Below, piece after piece: positions 37,841 through 51,817 of a DNA stretch of 64,000 bases (position 1 is its first letter; every line of letters begins with the position of its first letter). Location: positions 558,001 through 622,000 of the forward strand of contig CP048208.1 of the NCBI GenBank assembly GCA_020541205.1. The letters run 5' to 3'. The notes below the pieces were generated by a model. The model ran no database searches, was not told the origin of the DNA, and worked only from the letters and a program-made list of their open reading frames with translations. This DNA is from Candidatus Hartigia pinicola. Lineage in GTDB: Bacteria > Pseudomonadota > Gammaproteobacteria > Enterobacterales > Enterobacteriaceae. A program made the position numbers and the translations under genes.

Positions 37841-39339
37841 TGTATTTATTTAAATTGTGTTGAGTAGTGAGTCAGAATAACTGCAAACTTTTGATGAGCC
37901 GATATTTTCTTGTAGAGTTTTTATAATTGAAATAAAAAATTACAAATAAAATCAAATTGATGATGATATATAATCTATATTATGGAATTTTTTATAAAAA
38001 CCACTTATTATTTAAGTATGTTCTAAATCATAATAAGTATATTGATTAATATTGAATTTATTCATGGTTAGTGAAATGGTATAAAAATTTTAAGGGAATG
38101 AGTAATAAAATATTCACTTTACATTTTAAACATTTAGCATTGGATGTACTTACACGAACATCGCTTAAAAAATATTTAAAATTTTTAAAATGTAATACTT
38201 CTATAATATCTTATCAAAATTAAACAGTTTACAATAGTTTTACCAGTTAATGAATCGTTTGAAAAATAAAGTGTGATTACTTACTGGATTAAAATGCAAA
38301 TCTTTCTAAGAATTACATAGATATGAGATGTTGTATGTACTATTTATTGTATATTTGTAAAATTGGTTTTTAGTAGGTGATTTTTGTTAGAGATTGATCT
38401 AGAAAAATACTATATATTAGTATCTTAAATTATCAGAAAGAAAATGATACACACAAAGTTTTGTATGTTACAAAAAAGTATGAGTAGTTAGCGTTAGTAG
38501 TAACTAAAATGTTCACATACTTTTTGTAACTATTAATGTCTCCAGCACAAAAGTTATGGATACCGCTTATAAAATATTATGACTTTGATAAAATAATTGT
38601 CAGAATTTAAAATACATTGTGGTAGAGAATTTATTATTATCTTATATAATTGCATTAATATCTATTTATCTTAGAGATATCACAGTAACACGTAAAATTA
38701 TTATAGCCTGCATAAAATTATTTATATACATAAAAGTCGTTACTATTCTCAGATTGTTGTTATAGCAGAAAAGTATTTTCGGATGGTGTCTACTAAAATT
38801 GAAGTGTTTAACTCAATCATTACCATCAAGAGAGATAATCATTCTATGTTTTAATATACCAGCTATAATTATTTTTCTTAGTTTCCTGAAAATGGTATTG
38901 AATATAATAGAATGTCAAAATACTTTAAATATGTATCTTTATTTTATATATCAATATTTATTATTTTTTAGTATAAATGCAGATGTTTCAAAATAATTTT
39001 GAAAATTTTAATACTACAATCATCTATTTTCTAATTATTAGTATATAAAGTATATTCTAAAATCCGCAAATAAATTAAAACAGATGTTTTTATGTATTTA
39101 AACATATTTATAAATTATATATATTTAATATATTATAAATATTTGAATTATTTTAAGTGTAAATAATAAAATTCATTATATAATAATGAATACTGATACT
39201 TAGTGAAATATACGGTATAAGTATAAATAAAATTCATATGCTATAGAAATTATAATTATACTTATTTTCTATCTTTATTACAAGAAGTAATCTATTGCCT
39301 TAGTGATGGGATAATCACACTACTTATGTCAGAGGTAAA

Positions 39340-39627
39340 ATGGGAAAATTAACAATTCTATTAATCGGAGTGTTAGCTTGGATGCAATACTCTTTATGGT
39401 TAGGTAAAAATGGTATATATGAATATATTTGTGTAAATAATGATATTTCTGCACAAGAAATTGTTAATGCGCGTTTAAAAGTACGTAATGAGAAGTTATT
39501 TTCTAAAATTAATGATTTAAATAATGGTCAAGAGGCTATTGAAGAACATATCCGTAATGAGTTGGGCATGGTAAAACCTGGCGAGTCTTTTTATAGAATA
39601 GTTAAAGGAAATAGTAAGAAAACATAA
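39340..39627 (+). CDS. ftsB: Cell division protein FtsB
   Basis: FtsB is a small inner-membrane protein that joins FtsL and FtsQ in the divisome and helps activate septal wall synthesis. The 95-residue product (E. coli 103) starts [20 protein letters not shown], a single membrane helix at about 4-20, followed by the GKNGIYEY motif and a periplasmic coiled coil at about 30-65. [20 protein letters not shown] and PGESFYRIV are the typical ends of the domain. The C-terminus is slightly shorter than in E. coli. The AGAGG site near 39331 supports the start. It precedes ispD-ispF as in E. coli, but with a much larger gap (209 bases). Confidence 0.95.
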   Translation: MGKLTILLIGVLAWMQYSLWLGKNGIYEYICVNNDISAQEIVNARLKVRNEKLFSKINDLNNGQEAIEEHIRNELGMVKPGESFYRIVKGNSKKT

Positions 39628-39718
39628 TCTATTAATTTATCATTAATAAGATATATTTTAAGATATTACACTTTTAATAATATTAGTAGCTTTATCTAAT
39701 ATCATATATCATAGTCAA

Positions 39719-39740
39719 AAAAAGTGCATATACACTTTTT
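39719..39740. terminator. Hairpin between ftsB and ispD
   Basis: AAAAAGTG (39719-39726) and CACTTTTT (39733-39740) form an 8-pair stem with a CATATA loop, giving an A-run on one side and a T-run on the other. Such a structure could terminate ftsB transcription. If it does, ispD-ispF need their own promoter, unlike the compact E. coli operon. Confidence 0.4.
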
Positions 39741-39836
39741 AATTTAAATAACTAATTTTATATCAATTCAAAGCAATTACAAGTATAGATAATATATAGT
39801 TATTAACTTACTCAGCTTTATACAAGATGCAAAATA

Positions 39837-40559
39837 ATGAATCATTTAAGCAGTAATACTCATCAACAAGTTGTAGCAATAGTTGCTGCAGCAGGCGTTG
39901 GCAGTCGTATGCATGCATATTGCCCAAAGCAGTATTTGCAAATTTTAGGAAAAACTATAATTGAGTATAGTATTGAGGCATTACTATTAAACCCTAAAGT
40001 AGCGTTGGTTGTTGTTGTGTTAAGTCCTACAGATGACTTTTTTTTTCAACTGAATATTGCAAAAAATCTCCGTATTGTTACGATCAATGGAGGAAGAGAA
40101 AGGGCGGATTCTGTACTAGCAGGTTTAAATTTTTTATTTCAATACAAAGGAATGGAAGAGAAATGGGTCTTAGTCCATGATGCGGTACGTCCTTGCTTAT
40201 ATCAAGATGATTTAAATAAGCTGATTCAATTAGCAACAACAAATTGCTGTGGTGGTATCCTTGCAGCTCCGGTAAGAGACACGATCAAACGTAGATTATA
40301 TAAAACTAATGTGATTGATTACACAGTTCAACGTGAGTCTTTATGGTATGCATTAACACCGCAATTTTTTCCTTTAATGTTGTTGTGGGATTGTTTAACT
40401 TATGCATTAAAAGACAAAACTATTATTACAGATGAAGCCTCTGCGCTTGAGTTTTGCGGTTATCAACCTACATTAGTTCCCGCTCGTTTAGATAATTTAA
40501 AAGTAACTTTACCAGAGGATTTAGCACTGGCAGAATTTTATCTTTCTCGAATGAAATAA
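39837..40559 (+). CDS. ispD: 2-C-methyl-D-erythritol 4-phosphate cytidylyltransferase
   Basis: IspD forms CDP-methylerythritol from MEP and CTP, the third step of the MEP isoprenoid pathway. The 240-residue product (E. coli 236) shows the CTP-binding signature AAAGVGSRM at about 17-25 with PKQYLQILGKTI after it, the GGRERADSV motif, the VHDAVRPCL motif and the DEASALE segment near the C-terminus. Its stop is 11 bases before ispF, so both are one transcript. No defects seen. Confidence 0.96.
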   Translation: MNHLSSNTHQQVVAIVAAAGVGSRMHAYCPKQYLQILGKTIIEYSIEALLLNPKVALVVVVLSPTDDFFFQLNIAKNLRIVTINGGRERADSVLAGLNFLFQYKGMEEKWVLVHDAVRPCLYQDDLNKLIQLATTNCCGGILAAPVRDTIKRRLYKTNVIDYTVQRESLWYALTPQFFPLMLLWDCLTYALKDKTIITDEASALEFCGYQPTLVPARLDNLKVTLPEDLALAEFYLSRMK

Positions 40560-40570
40560 AGGAATAAATC

Positions 40571-41071
40571 ATGAGGATTGGACATGGTTTTGATGTACAT
40601 AAATTTGGTGGAAAAAAACTATTAATCATTGGTGGGGTGCCTATTTTTAATGAAATGGGATTACTTTCTCACTCTGATGGTGACGTTGTATTACATGCAG
40701 TGACTGATGCTATTTTAGGTGCTGCAGCCCTTGGTGATATTGGTAAGTTATTTCCTGATACGGATTCTGCCTATAAAGATGCTGATAGTCGATTATTGTT
40801 AAGAGAGGCATATTATCACGTGCGTAGAAAAGGTTATTGTATTAGTAATCTTGATATTACGATTATAACTCAATTGCCGAAAGTATCATCTTATATTCCG
40901 AAAATTCGAGTTAATCTTTCAGAAGATTTTAAATGTTATGTAGATGCTATTAATGTAAAAGCAACAACAACTGAGAAATTGGGTTTTATTGGGCGTAAAG
41001 AAGGCATAGCTTGCATGGCAGTTGTTTTTCTACTTCAAGATAATAGTCATGAAAGTTATAAAGATACATAA
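40571..41071 (+). CDS. ispF: 2-C-methyl-D-erythritol 2,4-cyclodiphosphate synthase
   Basis: IspF cyclises CDP-ME 2-phosphate to MEcPP in the MEP pathway, as a trimer. The 166-residue product (E. coli 159) carries the metal ligands Asp8 and His10 in HGFDVH and His42 in VVLHAV, plus [14 protein letters not shown] and the C-terminal [13 protein letters not shown]. An AAGGAA ribosome site sits at the end of ispD. truD, surE and pcm, which follow in E. coli, are absent. Confidence 0.97.
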   Translation: MRIGHGFDVHKFGGKKLLIIGGVPIFNEMGLLSHSDGDVVLHAVTDAILGAAALGDIGKLFPDTDSAYKDADSRLLLREAYYHVRRKGYCISNLDITIITQLPKVSSYIPKIRVNLSEDFKCYVDAINVKATTTEKLGFIGRKEGIACMAVVFLLQDNSHESYKDT

Positions 41072-44000
41072 TGTGTATAATAGTGAATTAGTTCTATATA
41101 AAAATACAAAATCTTCTAGAAAATTTTATCATAAAAGATATAAAATTTAAAATTAATAGTAAATGCGGTGTGTAATGATTTGTATAAAAGATAAGTATAG
41201 TACGTTTTTATTATTAAAGTAGTTAATAAACTTTTTAGATATAGAGATTTTCTTAAATTATTTAGGTTGAAGAATTATTGTACTATAATAAAACAATCAT
41301 TCTTGCAGATTACTAATTAAGAAATATTTAATGTTAAAGTTATTCTAACTTATTTAGCATAAAATAATAATTATATCAAAAAACATATGTATGCACGAAG
41401 TAAAAAATTGATTTCTATGAAAAAGCGATATGTTTTATACCGAAATATATATAATGTCTTCATAGATTTATTAACTGTATAAAGTATATGAAATTGATTA
41501 GTAATTAACACTGCACTGATAAAAATTAAAATTTAATATAAATATTCTGTTAGGCAGAATCATGAAGTTTACGTTCGAAAACTTAATAAATCTAGATTTC
41601 ACTTCAGAATGGTGCAAGATGTTATTTGAAGTCATATAACAACTGAGTGTATTATAAGTCATATGATTCATAGTGGTATTTTGTAGTATTGTTATAATCA
41701 AATAAGTTAATAGAATCTTATTTATTTTTAACAACAAACAGTTATTAAGACTGTACAACTTTGTGTGTTATAACATAACTTAAATATTACTAATACATTT
41801 ATTAAGTTATACTAATTAAAAATCTTAACAATGTAAAAGTTTTTAAAATTATTTATTTATCATATCATAACTCCTCTAGAATTTTATAATAAATATTACA
41901 CTAGCTTCAGCCTTGGAATACTTTATTATTGTAAAATCTAAAAATTTTTAGTAATAAATTATTGAGCGAAATGTAATTTAATTCAGTCAACAGACATGTT
42001 GAAATAACATCGATCATTCAACATGTAAGTTCTTAAAATAAAAATTATTAGTATAGAGCAGAAACAAAATATATATTTATATTTTATAAATATAGCAGCT
42101 TTTTAAGGCTGGATATTATTATGTTTTAGTATATTGGTACTGTTTTAATTTTAGAAATGATGAAATTTACTTGAAGTTTTTTATGGTTCTGGAAGTATTG
42201 TATTTTGATTTTTTTATGATACCATCACTAGATGAAATATATAGTTTCATGCTGTAAGAAGGTAAATCATAAAATGTTAGTTGTGCTAAAAAGAATAATT
42301 TATTGTGTGCAATGCAGTATATTGAATGTCAATCTACTAGATGAAGTATGAAGACAATAAAAATATTAAGGTGACTTTTATAATATTTTAAATCTTGTAT
42401 TAAAAATTTACTATTTTAAAAATTCTAACAGTAAAGTGTTGCATGAGCTTAAATTTATTAATAGCTCTGTAATGTAAGATTAGATATTGATTTTTTTAAA
42501 AAAATTCAATGTATTTTTTACTTACACGATTTTAAATTATTTTAATATAGTATAAAATACATAAATGAATTCAAGAAAAATTAAGAAAATTTATAGAAAA
42601 CTAAAATAATAACTATGCTTATAAAAGAGATTTTAGTGCAATTACATTAATATAGAATGTAAAATGTGTGTTTGTTAAATACTCTATCGCAAGTTCCGCG
42701 AGAATATTTTTTAGATAAAGAATTTTCTTATAAAGCTTATGCAAATATTTATTGTATTTATAGGTTTTGGGTAAATTGTTTCTTAGTTTTAGATTTTTGT
42801 GCAAAAGAGAAATCTCATTTTAATAAGATATCAAGATTAAATTTTTGCAATTTGGACAAAATCTAATTATGAAATAGCAGTGTTAACGTATTAAGTTTAT
42901 CACATGCTTCAGTTTTAAGAGTGAAAAGTTTCTCGTAGTCGATAAAGCGTCGTTTAAAAGAAATTAATTTACATATTGTTTTAACACCTCATAGTAATAG
43001 CTATTTAAAACGGTAGCCTCAAAATCTTTTAACATTATTATAGTTGACAGCTTTTATCCACCAAGGTTTCTAAACAATTCTGTTAGAAATTGAAAGATAA
43101 TAGAAATTTATTTCATCTATTAAAAATAAAGAACAGGTACTAAAGTTAATTACCTGATAAAAAGGTAATTATTACTCCAATGTTATAAAAAGTTTATTTT
43201 TTATCATTTATTTTAGGAGATTTAACTTAAATTTAGTAAAACTCATTAATAGATTTTTCTTTATGTTATTTGAAGCATAAATGTTTATTCAAAATATTTT
43301 TTAAAGATTATTCTGCTAGATATTTTGATAGTATATAAATTTTATAGACACTGATTTTAGTGTAAAATACTTTAATAAATTAATAATGAGTGAATGTTCT
43401 TGGGAAAGATATACACTGAAACTAGTAAATATATATTAAGTGTTTTTACACCATTGTATATTTTCTAAAAACAGATAACACATAGGATGTGTAGTTACCC
43501 AATAATTGTCTTAGAGAGTGATTATATTATGCTAAATATTGGAAATAAAAATTATTAGGAATCAAGTTCAATTTTATAAAGTGGCACTATAACATAGTTT
43601 CTAAAATTCATGTTTGTGTTGTTTGAAACGTTAATATAAATTTTGTGAAATTTAATAAGTAAAGTGTTTAAAATATAGATAAGATTTGTCAAAATCCATA
43701 ATACGAGTAAGGAAAATCTTAAAATTAAAGATGTATCGTTGCAGATATTAATAGTTAAAATTATTTAATGTTAGTCAAGATAAGAAATTTTAAAAAATCA
43801 ACACATGCTAAGATAGTTTTTAGTTTAAATAAAAATCACTAATCTACATTAAGAGTGCTTATGTAATTTATAATTGTATGAGTCAAAAAAATTTTCAGGC
43901 AGTATGTATTATAATACTAATAGTAATTATCTAGATTGTGTAATGTAAAATCTGTAAGATTTGTTAACACACTGTCTTAATCTCTTAAAGATTTATTTGT

Positions 44001-45127
44001 TTTTATTATATAAAAAGATTTTACATAAGTTATAATTTGAAGATTTATAAAATCTGTGGGAAACAGTGCGTTTAGAATATTACACTTCTTACTGATAAAT
44101 ATAAACTAAAAATTAGTAAAATGAGTATATACTCTTTATTTTTATATTGTATTATCTCGGTTATTTTAATATTTAAGATAATAAAGTATATTTTGTATTT
44201 AATATAACTTTATATATTAAAATGGAGTGTATAATAATTAAATGTTCTTTAATCTTAAGTCAGTATCATAATAAAATAGTATAATATCCATTATAAATAA
44301 AGTATAGAGATATTTCATATGTCATATTTCAAGACTTAAGACGTACTCTATTGATTTACAATAGCTTGAAATTAACTTGTATTCTAGATAATAAGAACAT
44401 TAACTAGATAATAGAACTGTTTTCAGAATTTTATTTTGTAAAATAAAAATAATAATTTGATGATCTAAAATATTTATATCAATTAAATGACATTATAAAA
44501 ATTAATTAATTTTAATAATTGTATGTTTAAAAAAAGCATTTATGTTCATTCTAACATGTTTGTATTATTTGGTTTAATGTTACTCTTATCTTGGTTGCAT
44601 TAATGTCAATACAATTGTTGACAATTTATTTAATGTGAAGCTTACTTGGATTATTATTAATAATATTATTATAATATTATTAAAATAATAAAAGCGTCTA
44701 TCTGATAATAGCACAAGCTTACTTGTGTGATTTCTGGCATTGATAATTATATTTTATTATAAAATTGATATATAAACAACATTAAAATAGATTGAATGAT
44801 TATATTAAAATTCTAGCTTTTAGTATGAAAATTTTTCTTTTAGTTATTAACGCAATATTAAAAATATTATAATATAGTGTTTCTTGTTACACAGTAATAT
44901 TGTGATGAAATTCATTGTTTTAGCTTATTAAGGTCAGCTTAAACAGAGTTCATATTGTTATTTTTAGTTCTAGATCAGTTAATTATAAAGTAGCGAAGAT
45001 TAAACATGATATTTACTAAACTAATATAAATTCAGTTAGACTGCCATTAAGCCATAATTTTAAATGATTATATTTCATATGACTGTATTTATGATGTCCT
45101 GAATCTGTCTTTAGAGGAAGAAGAGGT
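41072..45127. other. Spacer where truD, surE and pcm are missing
   Basis: Enterobacteria carry truD, surE and pcm (about 2.5 kb together) between ispF and nlpD. Here 4.1 kb contain no readable trace of them. The spacer exceeds the ancestral distance, implying inserted material. Open frames at 41498-41758 and 42619-42866 are A+T-driven and unsupported. Confidence 0.65.
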
Positions 45128-46207
45128 ATGAAAATTATCAGCCTAATAATCAGAATTCGATGGGCGGTGATCTTTTTATTTAATAATCCATTCTTGTCTG
45201 CTTGTTCGACTCCATATTATAGAGTAGCTACAATTTCAAGTGTATATGAAAGTCAAGGAATTCCTATAAACCAACATATAGTTAAAAAAAGAGCAACACT
45301 TATTTCTAACACAAGGACTGTTCCATTGGCTTCTCCACTTAGTACGTTATCAAACTCAAAATCCTCTATTCATAGTTCGATAACTATAGATTCAACTAAG
45401 CGAAATCGTATTATCTATCACCGTGATTATGATAGAATTCCTAAAGCAAGTTATCATAGAACCACTTACACCGTAAAACATGGTGATACTTTATTCTATA
45501 TTGCTTATATCACTGGCAATAATTTCCGTGAGTTAGCATCTAATAACAAGCTCTCTGAACCTTATAGATTACATGTCGGGCAAATATTACATATTGATAA
45601 TAAAAATAAAATATCTAGAAAAGAATTGATATTAAATTCATTGAATAGTAATCAGCGCTTAGTTGATCTTCGAAAAACTAATAAATATACTCAAAATTTA
45701 ATAGGGCACAATTCAGTTAAAATTTTAATAAATAATAAAAACCCTATAACGCAGTCTGCTAAGATGACAAGAAAGCAGATAGATTCTACAATTTCTAATA
45801 AAGTACAACACAGAAAAAATAGCTCATCAATCAAATGGTGTTGGCCAGCTCAAGGAAAAATAATAGAAAGTTTTTCTAATTCTCAAGGTGGGAATAAAGG
45901 TTTTGATCTTTCTGGTTTACGAGGCCAGTCTATATTTGCTTCTGCTCCAGGAAAGGTTGTGTATGCAGGAAATGCATTGCGTGGATATGGAAATCTTGTA
46001 ATTATAAAACATAATAATGATTATTTAAGTGCGTATGCACATAATGATACTTTACTTGTGCATGATCAACAGAGGGTTAATGGTGGACAAAAAATAGCCA
46101 CTATGGGTAAAACAGGTTCAAGTTTAATTAAGCTACATTTTGAAATTCGTTATAAAGGAAAATCAGTGAACCCCTTACTGTACTTACCGAAACGACATAA
46201 CGGGTAG
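45128..46207 (+). CDS. nlpD: LysM/LytM-domain lipoprotein NlpD
   Basis: NlpD is an outer-membrane lipoprotein that activates the amidase AmiC to split septal peptidoglycan. The 359-residue product (E. coli 379) has an N-terminal signal ending in the lipobox LSAC with Cys26. Its hydrophobic part is short and interrupted by Arg and Asn, so processing may be weak. A LysM domain (YTVKHGDTLFYIA onward) spans about 112-156, a low-complexity linker rich in Asn, Ser and Lys follows, and the C-terminal LytM-like domain covers about 240-356. As in other NlpD proteins that domain lacks the metal ligands (NKGFDLSG rather than HxGxD) but keeps YAGNALRGYGNL and LHFEIRYKGKSVNPL. A strong AGGAAGAAGAGG ribosome region precedes the start. 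rpoS, normally next, is absent. Confidence 0.94.
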   Translation: MKIISLIIRIRWAVIFLFNNPFLSACSTPYYRVATISSVYESQGIPINQHIVKKRATLISNTRTVPLASPLSTLSNSKSSIHSSITIDSTKRNRIIYHRDYDRIPKASYHRTTYTVKHGDTLFYIAYITGNNFRELASNNKLSEPYRLHVGQILHIDNKNKISRKELILNSLNSNQRLVDLRKTNKYTQNLIGHNSVKILINNKNPITQSAKMTRKQIDSTISNKVQHRKNSSSIKWCWPAQGKIIESFSNSQGGNKGFDLSGLRGQSIFASAPGKVVYAGNALRGYGNLVIIKHNNDYLSAYAHNDTLLVHDQQRVNGGQKIATMGKTGSSLIKLHFEIRYKGKSVNPLLYLPKRHNG

Positions 46208-49200
46208 GATATTTTGATATTTTATACTTATTGCCAAGAATAACAGTATCGCTAATAAGTGAAGATTCGCTAAAAATTATGAATTATATAATACTTTAGA
46301 TAAAGTAAGGTATATAATACTTTTAATGAACTCTAGTTTAAATAAGGGAGTAAGATTTTTAAATTAAATAATGATATGAATTTATTCTGAATATTGTTTA
46401 AATTTATTTTAGTATAATGTACACTATACACTCCTAGTCATTCAGAAAAATTGTTTCATGGTAGTATTAAGTAATATAGTAATATAAGTCTATGAATGTA
46501 TTACAGTAAATATGTTTTAATGATTGCATTTACTATTATAACCGAGACTCATACTATCTGTTGCTATATGTATATTTTCACAAATTTTAATATTTATTAT
46601 TAACTTACGTAAGTATTTAGTGAATAATCTAGATTATACATCTAATACTGAAAATTTTCTGAATAGTTATATAATTTAGTGAAGACATTCATTCAATGTT
46701 TGTCTCAAACAACTATCGCATATTTATTGATGTATTTATTATAGTTGATTTAGAAATTTTTTTTTGAAGTATTGATTGATAAGAAATAATCTCTCTTAGA
46801 GATTGTAATTAAAGTTATTAGTTTAATAAAATATAGTAATATAATTGTTTGAATTCAATCACAAGCGAGTATATTATATTCAGACTTGTATATTAGTTAT
46901 CAAACTGAGTTTTTAAGAAAATCTGTTAAATATTATCTTAAATTCTAAAAGGTGAAATCATATGTATATAAATAAATGAAAATTAAAAGATATTTTATAT
47001 GATATAAATTTCTTGTGAGAATTATAATTTTAATATGTTAAAATTTTTAATTAAAAGTGTAAGATATTTCATTTTAAATAAGTGTATTGTAATTCATGTA
47101 ACATCATTGTAAATAATGGCTGTTAAAGTTTTTTTATGACAAATATAATTTAATATCGATTACAAAATGTTAATTTTTAAAAAAATTCTCTCAGGTTTAA
47201 TTAATGTCACTATATTTATAAAAAATGAATAAAGATATAATGATTTTAAATAATTAGGCGGTAAATTCTTTTTGATAATTTTCTCTGAAATTTTATTTAT
47301 AATGTTTTATATATAAATATTACATATATTGTACTGAAATAAAAAAAGATTTAGTAATAAAATTAATTTTAATATATTTTAAAATGTTACATTTTTATTT
47401 TTATTTATCGATATATATTGAAATATATTTATTTCAAGTATGTTTATGCACTTTTTATGTATTAAAAATAAAGTATTTGGTAAAATGAACATGCTGATAA
47501 ATATTGGTCTAAGTTAATGTATTGTATATTGCACTTTTCACTTTGGAAAATCATCGTCAGGAATATTGGTAATCTTTAATAGATACAGTGTTCAAAAATG
47601 AAAATTTTTAGAGTTGATATTACAAATAGTTTTAAATGTCAATATTAATTTGTAGTTATCAATGTGTAAAGTATAAAATATAAATATAATTTATAAAACG
47701 ACTCTCATACTAATAAAATATTGTTAGTACAAAATTTACATTTAATGGTAAACATTTAAGTTTAACTTCATATAATTACAGTTTCTAAAGAGATGTTAGT
47801 AAAAAACTTTGAGATCATTAAATAGTATAAAATAATTTTTATGCATAAAGTATGAGTTAGCTCATGGTGATTATACAAAAGTATAATATATTTGTACTTT
47901 ATATATTACATGCTAAGATCTATTTTTAAAAAAGTTTAATGTAATAAATTACATATTTTAATATGACTTTTTTTAAAGTATTTTTTGTTTAACTAATATT
48001 AGGTTATTTAGTAAGATTTTACTGAATACGGGATAACTATAAAAAGATATCAAGACCTGTTATGAGTGTCATGGATAATGATATCTGGTTAGCAATACTT
48101 TATTTGAAAAATTTTATTTTAAAATAATTGTTATAATAAGTATAATTACAATTAATATTACATTAATAATGTAGTTATTTTTGTTGTTTCAATTGAATAT
48201 GTGTGAATTTAAATAGAGTATTGTATGATTTGTAAGATTTACGTTAAAGATTACAATTGTAAATAAAAAATTTTTTAATATACTATTTTATTTAATATTT
48301 CTATTAATTATGTATATAGTATATAAATTATTTTATAGATCTTAATCATAAGTCGTAATTCATAGCATTACTTATTCTAATTCTTCTTTTTGAAAAATAT
48401 AAACAATCTAGTATTGATTAAGAAATTAAAGTATTCAAATTCATTATATTTAACATTTTTAGTAAAGTAAAATTTTCTTTTCTAAGAAGATTTTATGGAT
48501 TATTAACTCTTAGAAAAGTACGATGCAAGTTCATTACTTTCTCTTTCTAAGCACTTTTTAGTTACATTATCTATAAATTTAATTTATTGTAAATGTTAAC
48601 TTTTCTTTTTTAAGCGTCATGTTAATTTACAGTCATGACTAGAAAATAATATTATAGATTTAATACAATTTATTATATTTTCAGCGTAAGCCAAATACGT
48701 AAGAGATAATCATAAATTAATATTACCCTTTGATTAATTTAATTTTTTAATACTAACTGAGATTTAGTATCGTTGTGTTAGATGTTAATTACTTCAGTTA
48801 TCTCTGTAATAAAAATTACAAAACCTGCATTAAATTGTTTGAGATATTAACGTACATAAATGTATTTAATAGAGCTCATGTTAACTTAAGATAAAGTTCT
48901 TTAATGTATATATTTATTTTTCTGATTATCTTTAAATAACAATAACTAGTCATCTATGCCGTGTAACACTACAAAGGATTAGAAATCAATGTTGAATTTT
49001 TATATTTTCTTAAAAATAGTACGTCTTGTGTTAATTATATACGACTAATCTTTTAATTTTGAGTATAGGTGTGACGTAATATCCCAGTGCGTTTTGTAAG
49101 ATTGTTGAATACATCTAACTCAGCTCAAATTTTTATACTAGTTTTTTAATTAGCTAAATACGGTAATAGTTCAACAATTATTTATTATAAAATAATTTTA

Positions 49201-50951
49201 TGTGTAAAGTATGTGCATTTTTTTAATTTATATAATGAATTAAAACTATAGTACTGTGATCATGGACTAATTTGAATAAAAATAACTATATGTGATATTG
49301 TATTGATTCTCAGTGTTTTTTTGGGTAACTGTTAGTCTCATTGAGACAGTATTCTGTTTTATCATCAAGTACTTGTTATTTATTTATCTTAGTATTATAG
49401 TCTAAAACAATAATCATTATTATGATTTCATAGCAGAAAAGTTTTAATAGTATGATGTGTAAATAAATTTTTTATTTTATAAAATAATATGATATGTGTT
49501 TATAAATTTTTCAATATTCAATTTTAATTTCATTAAGAATTAAAGAATATTGTAATATTACGCTATATATAAGTATGTTCTCATAGGTTAGTAGAGCATG
49601 ATCTAGATAAGTTAATATTTCATTTAAGTTGTGCGTTGAGTCTAATAATTATTGTAATGTAAATCTACATTCTTGTAATACAGTGATTGTTTTTAGTGTT
49701 TGAAAGGGAGCGGTCAGATAACGAATGAAATTACGTAGTTAATGCTGAATATATAACTTATTATTGCACTGACCGATTGATTCAAAGTTAACAAGAGCGT
49801 ATTGTTTATTTCAATAAATAAATTTTGAGTTATCTGTAAGTGACGATAAGTTTTTTCATTGAGTATTATGTTATTTGTTTATTTTAATAAAGTATGTAAG
49901 AATATTTGTTGTTGCAGTATAGAAAATGTTGTTTGTATATCTTGTAGTAGAAAATCTGTTAATCATAATATTTGCTTTATTTTTTCTGAACTAAAGTTAA
50001 CGAAGCTTTTAGTATCACATTAAAAACTGAATTTTTATTTAAAATTTAAATTTCTATAAAGATCCGTCGGTAAAATCTTGACTGTGTTTGATTTAATAGA
50101 TGTTTTTAAAAGTTTTAGGACAAAGTAATTTGAATGGGACGAATGTGTTGTAGGTGTACTGATAGTACTTATTTTTTGTTCATTTATAATAAAAGCATTT
50201 AGAAAGATAGGTTTATAATGACAAAATGTAGATTTATACTTTTGATATACAATAGAGAGTGAAATATTCTATTATTCATTTTATCATGCTTTATTAGCAA
50301 TAGTGCCTGATATAAGAATATAAACGTTTCCGTATTTTATAAAATTTTTTATTTGTAGTGTTAGGTGATTATTTGTAAGTTTCTATAAATTGTTTAAATT
50401 ATATTAATTTTACTAAAGAGTTTAGCAAAAAATATGAAAGATATGATATTAATATAACATTAACTTATTATTTCTTTTGTTTTACAAAGGCATAAATTAA
50501 TAATTAAGAGCATTTAGTATAATTAAGAAAAACTCATAAAATTAATTATATAATAAAATAAAGTATCTTCTGAATATTATATTTTAATTATTAAATTTTT
50601 TGTATTATAGGTATATTAAATTTTTACAGTTATTTTTGAGTTATAGCGTTATAATATTTATTTCTTTGATTTATCGTTTTCTTTAAATTTTACTATTTCT
50701 TAATGATATTGATACCCTACAGATCTTAAAATAGTATACTTCCGTTAGACATTAAAATAATAATAGGTATCAATACGTTTCGTATTATTTATGTATAAAT
50801 AATATAAAGTGTTTAGAATGAACTTATTCAAGCCTTTAGTTTTATATAATTTTCAGATAAAAATTATCTATTATTGGTATTCATAGTAGGAAATAGAACT
50901 GATTTTTTTCAAAGTAATATTATGATATAAAAAATAAATCTTATTTAAAGC

Positions 50952-50977
50952 AATTAATTTTGTAGACAAAATTAATT
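50952..50977. repeat. 26-bp palindrome
   Basis: Arms AATTAATTTTGT and ACAAAATTAATT (12 bases each) are exact complements with two bases between. No adjacent gene explains it as a terminator. At this arm length chance occurrence in 64 kb of A+T-rich DNA is possible. Confidence 0.6.
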
Positions 50978-51817
50978 AATAGGTTTAATTATTATGAATA
51001 AAAATTACTAAATGTTTTAGGTTAAGTGACAAATAAAAACCGTGTGAAACAAGATAAAATAATACTAAGAAATATATTATATATTCAAAAAAAAGAAGGT
51101 AGACATAAAAGATTATATATAATGAACTCATGCATTCTCATTTATCTAAAATCAAACTTAGCCATGCAGATGAATATTTTATTTCACATAAACAGCATTA
51201 CTTATTTTAATAAAATATTTTAACGCATGTGCGATACATGTAAAGAAATATAAGATATTAATAAATTATTTTATAATGTAAATTATATATACGAATTTCT
51301 TGAACACTCATGAAATCAGCGAACGTTTTTAGTATTGTTATTTAGTGGTATAGAGTATAGACAGGATTTATATCTTTTAATTATAGATAATGTAACTTTT
51401 CAAATATTATGCAGTTATAACATGCTATTTTTAATTAATATTAAAAAGTAGTTAGTAACACGGTGTTTCACAACAGTTTTTTTTTGGAAAAAGATTTTCC
51501 ATTCGGCTCATTTTTTTGATTAAAAGTATTTCCTGTGGAGTTAGCTAAGTGAATTTGAAAGTATTAAAATGCAATAATATATTAAGGTAGGCTCTGATTT
51601 TATTTGAAGGGAAAAGATATAACAATATTTCATAAGATAACAATACTTATCATGTATTGTTCTATACGCTTGATACAGTAAGTTACTATTATCATGTTAT
51701 GCAAACCATTCTTGCTATAAATTTATAAACAATTATCTATCTTTTAGATATCAAAGTGATGATATTTAATCTACCTACTGTAGTATCTCGTTTAGTTATT
51801 TATCGATTGTCTTTTTT

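Larger units (their letters stand above)
33886..39339. other. 5.5-kb spacer between hemH and ftsB
   Basis: No intact gene is present. Two structured islands stand out from the A+T-rich background and are listed separately: a hairpin plus tRNA-like sequence at 34295-34387 and a G+C-richer hairpin at 37820-37840. The short open frame at 38799-38996 lacks any recognisable motif. Confidence 0.65.

Noticed and set aside
38799-38996. 65-codon open frame upstream of ftsB with a hydrophobic stretch
   Set aside because: Hydrophobic runs are expected from T-rich codons; there is no family motif or ribosome site.
44640-44700. Repeating AAT/ATT tract
   Set aside because: Simple A+T microsatellite-like sequence, common in such spacers; no array or regular unit with spacers.
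46340-46400. Possible rpoS start remnant after nlpD
   Set aside because: AAGGGAGT and a vague match to the rpoS N-terminal codons occur, but this is too short and A+T-rich to support a pseudogene call.
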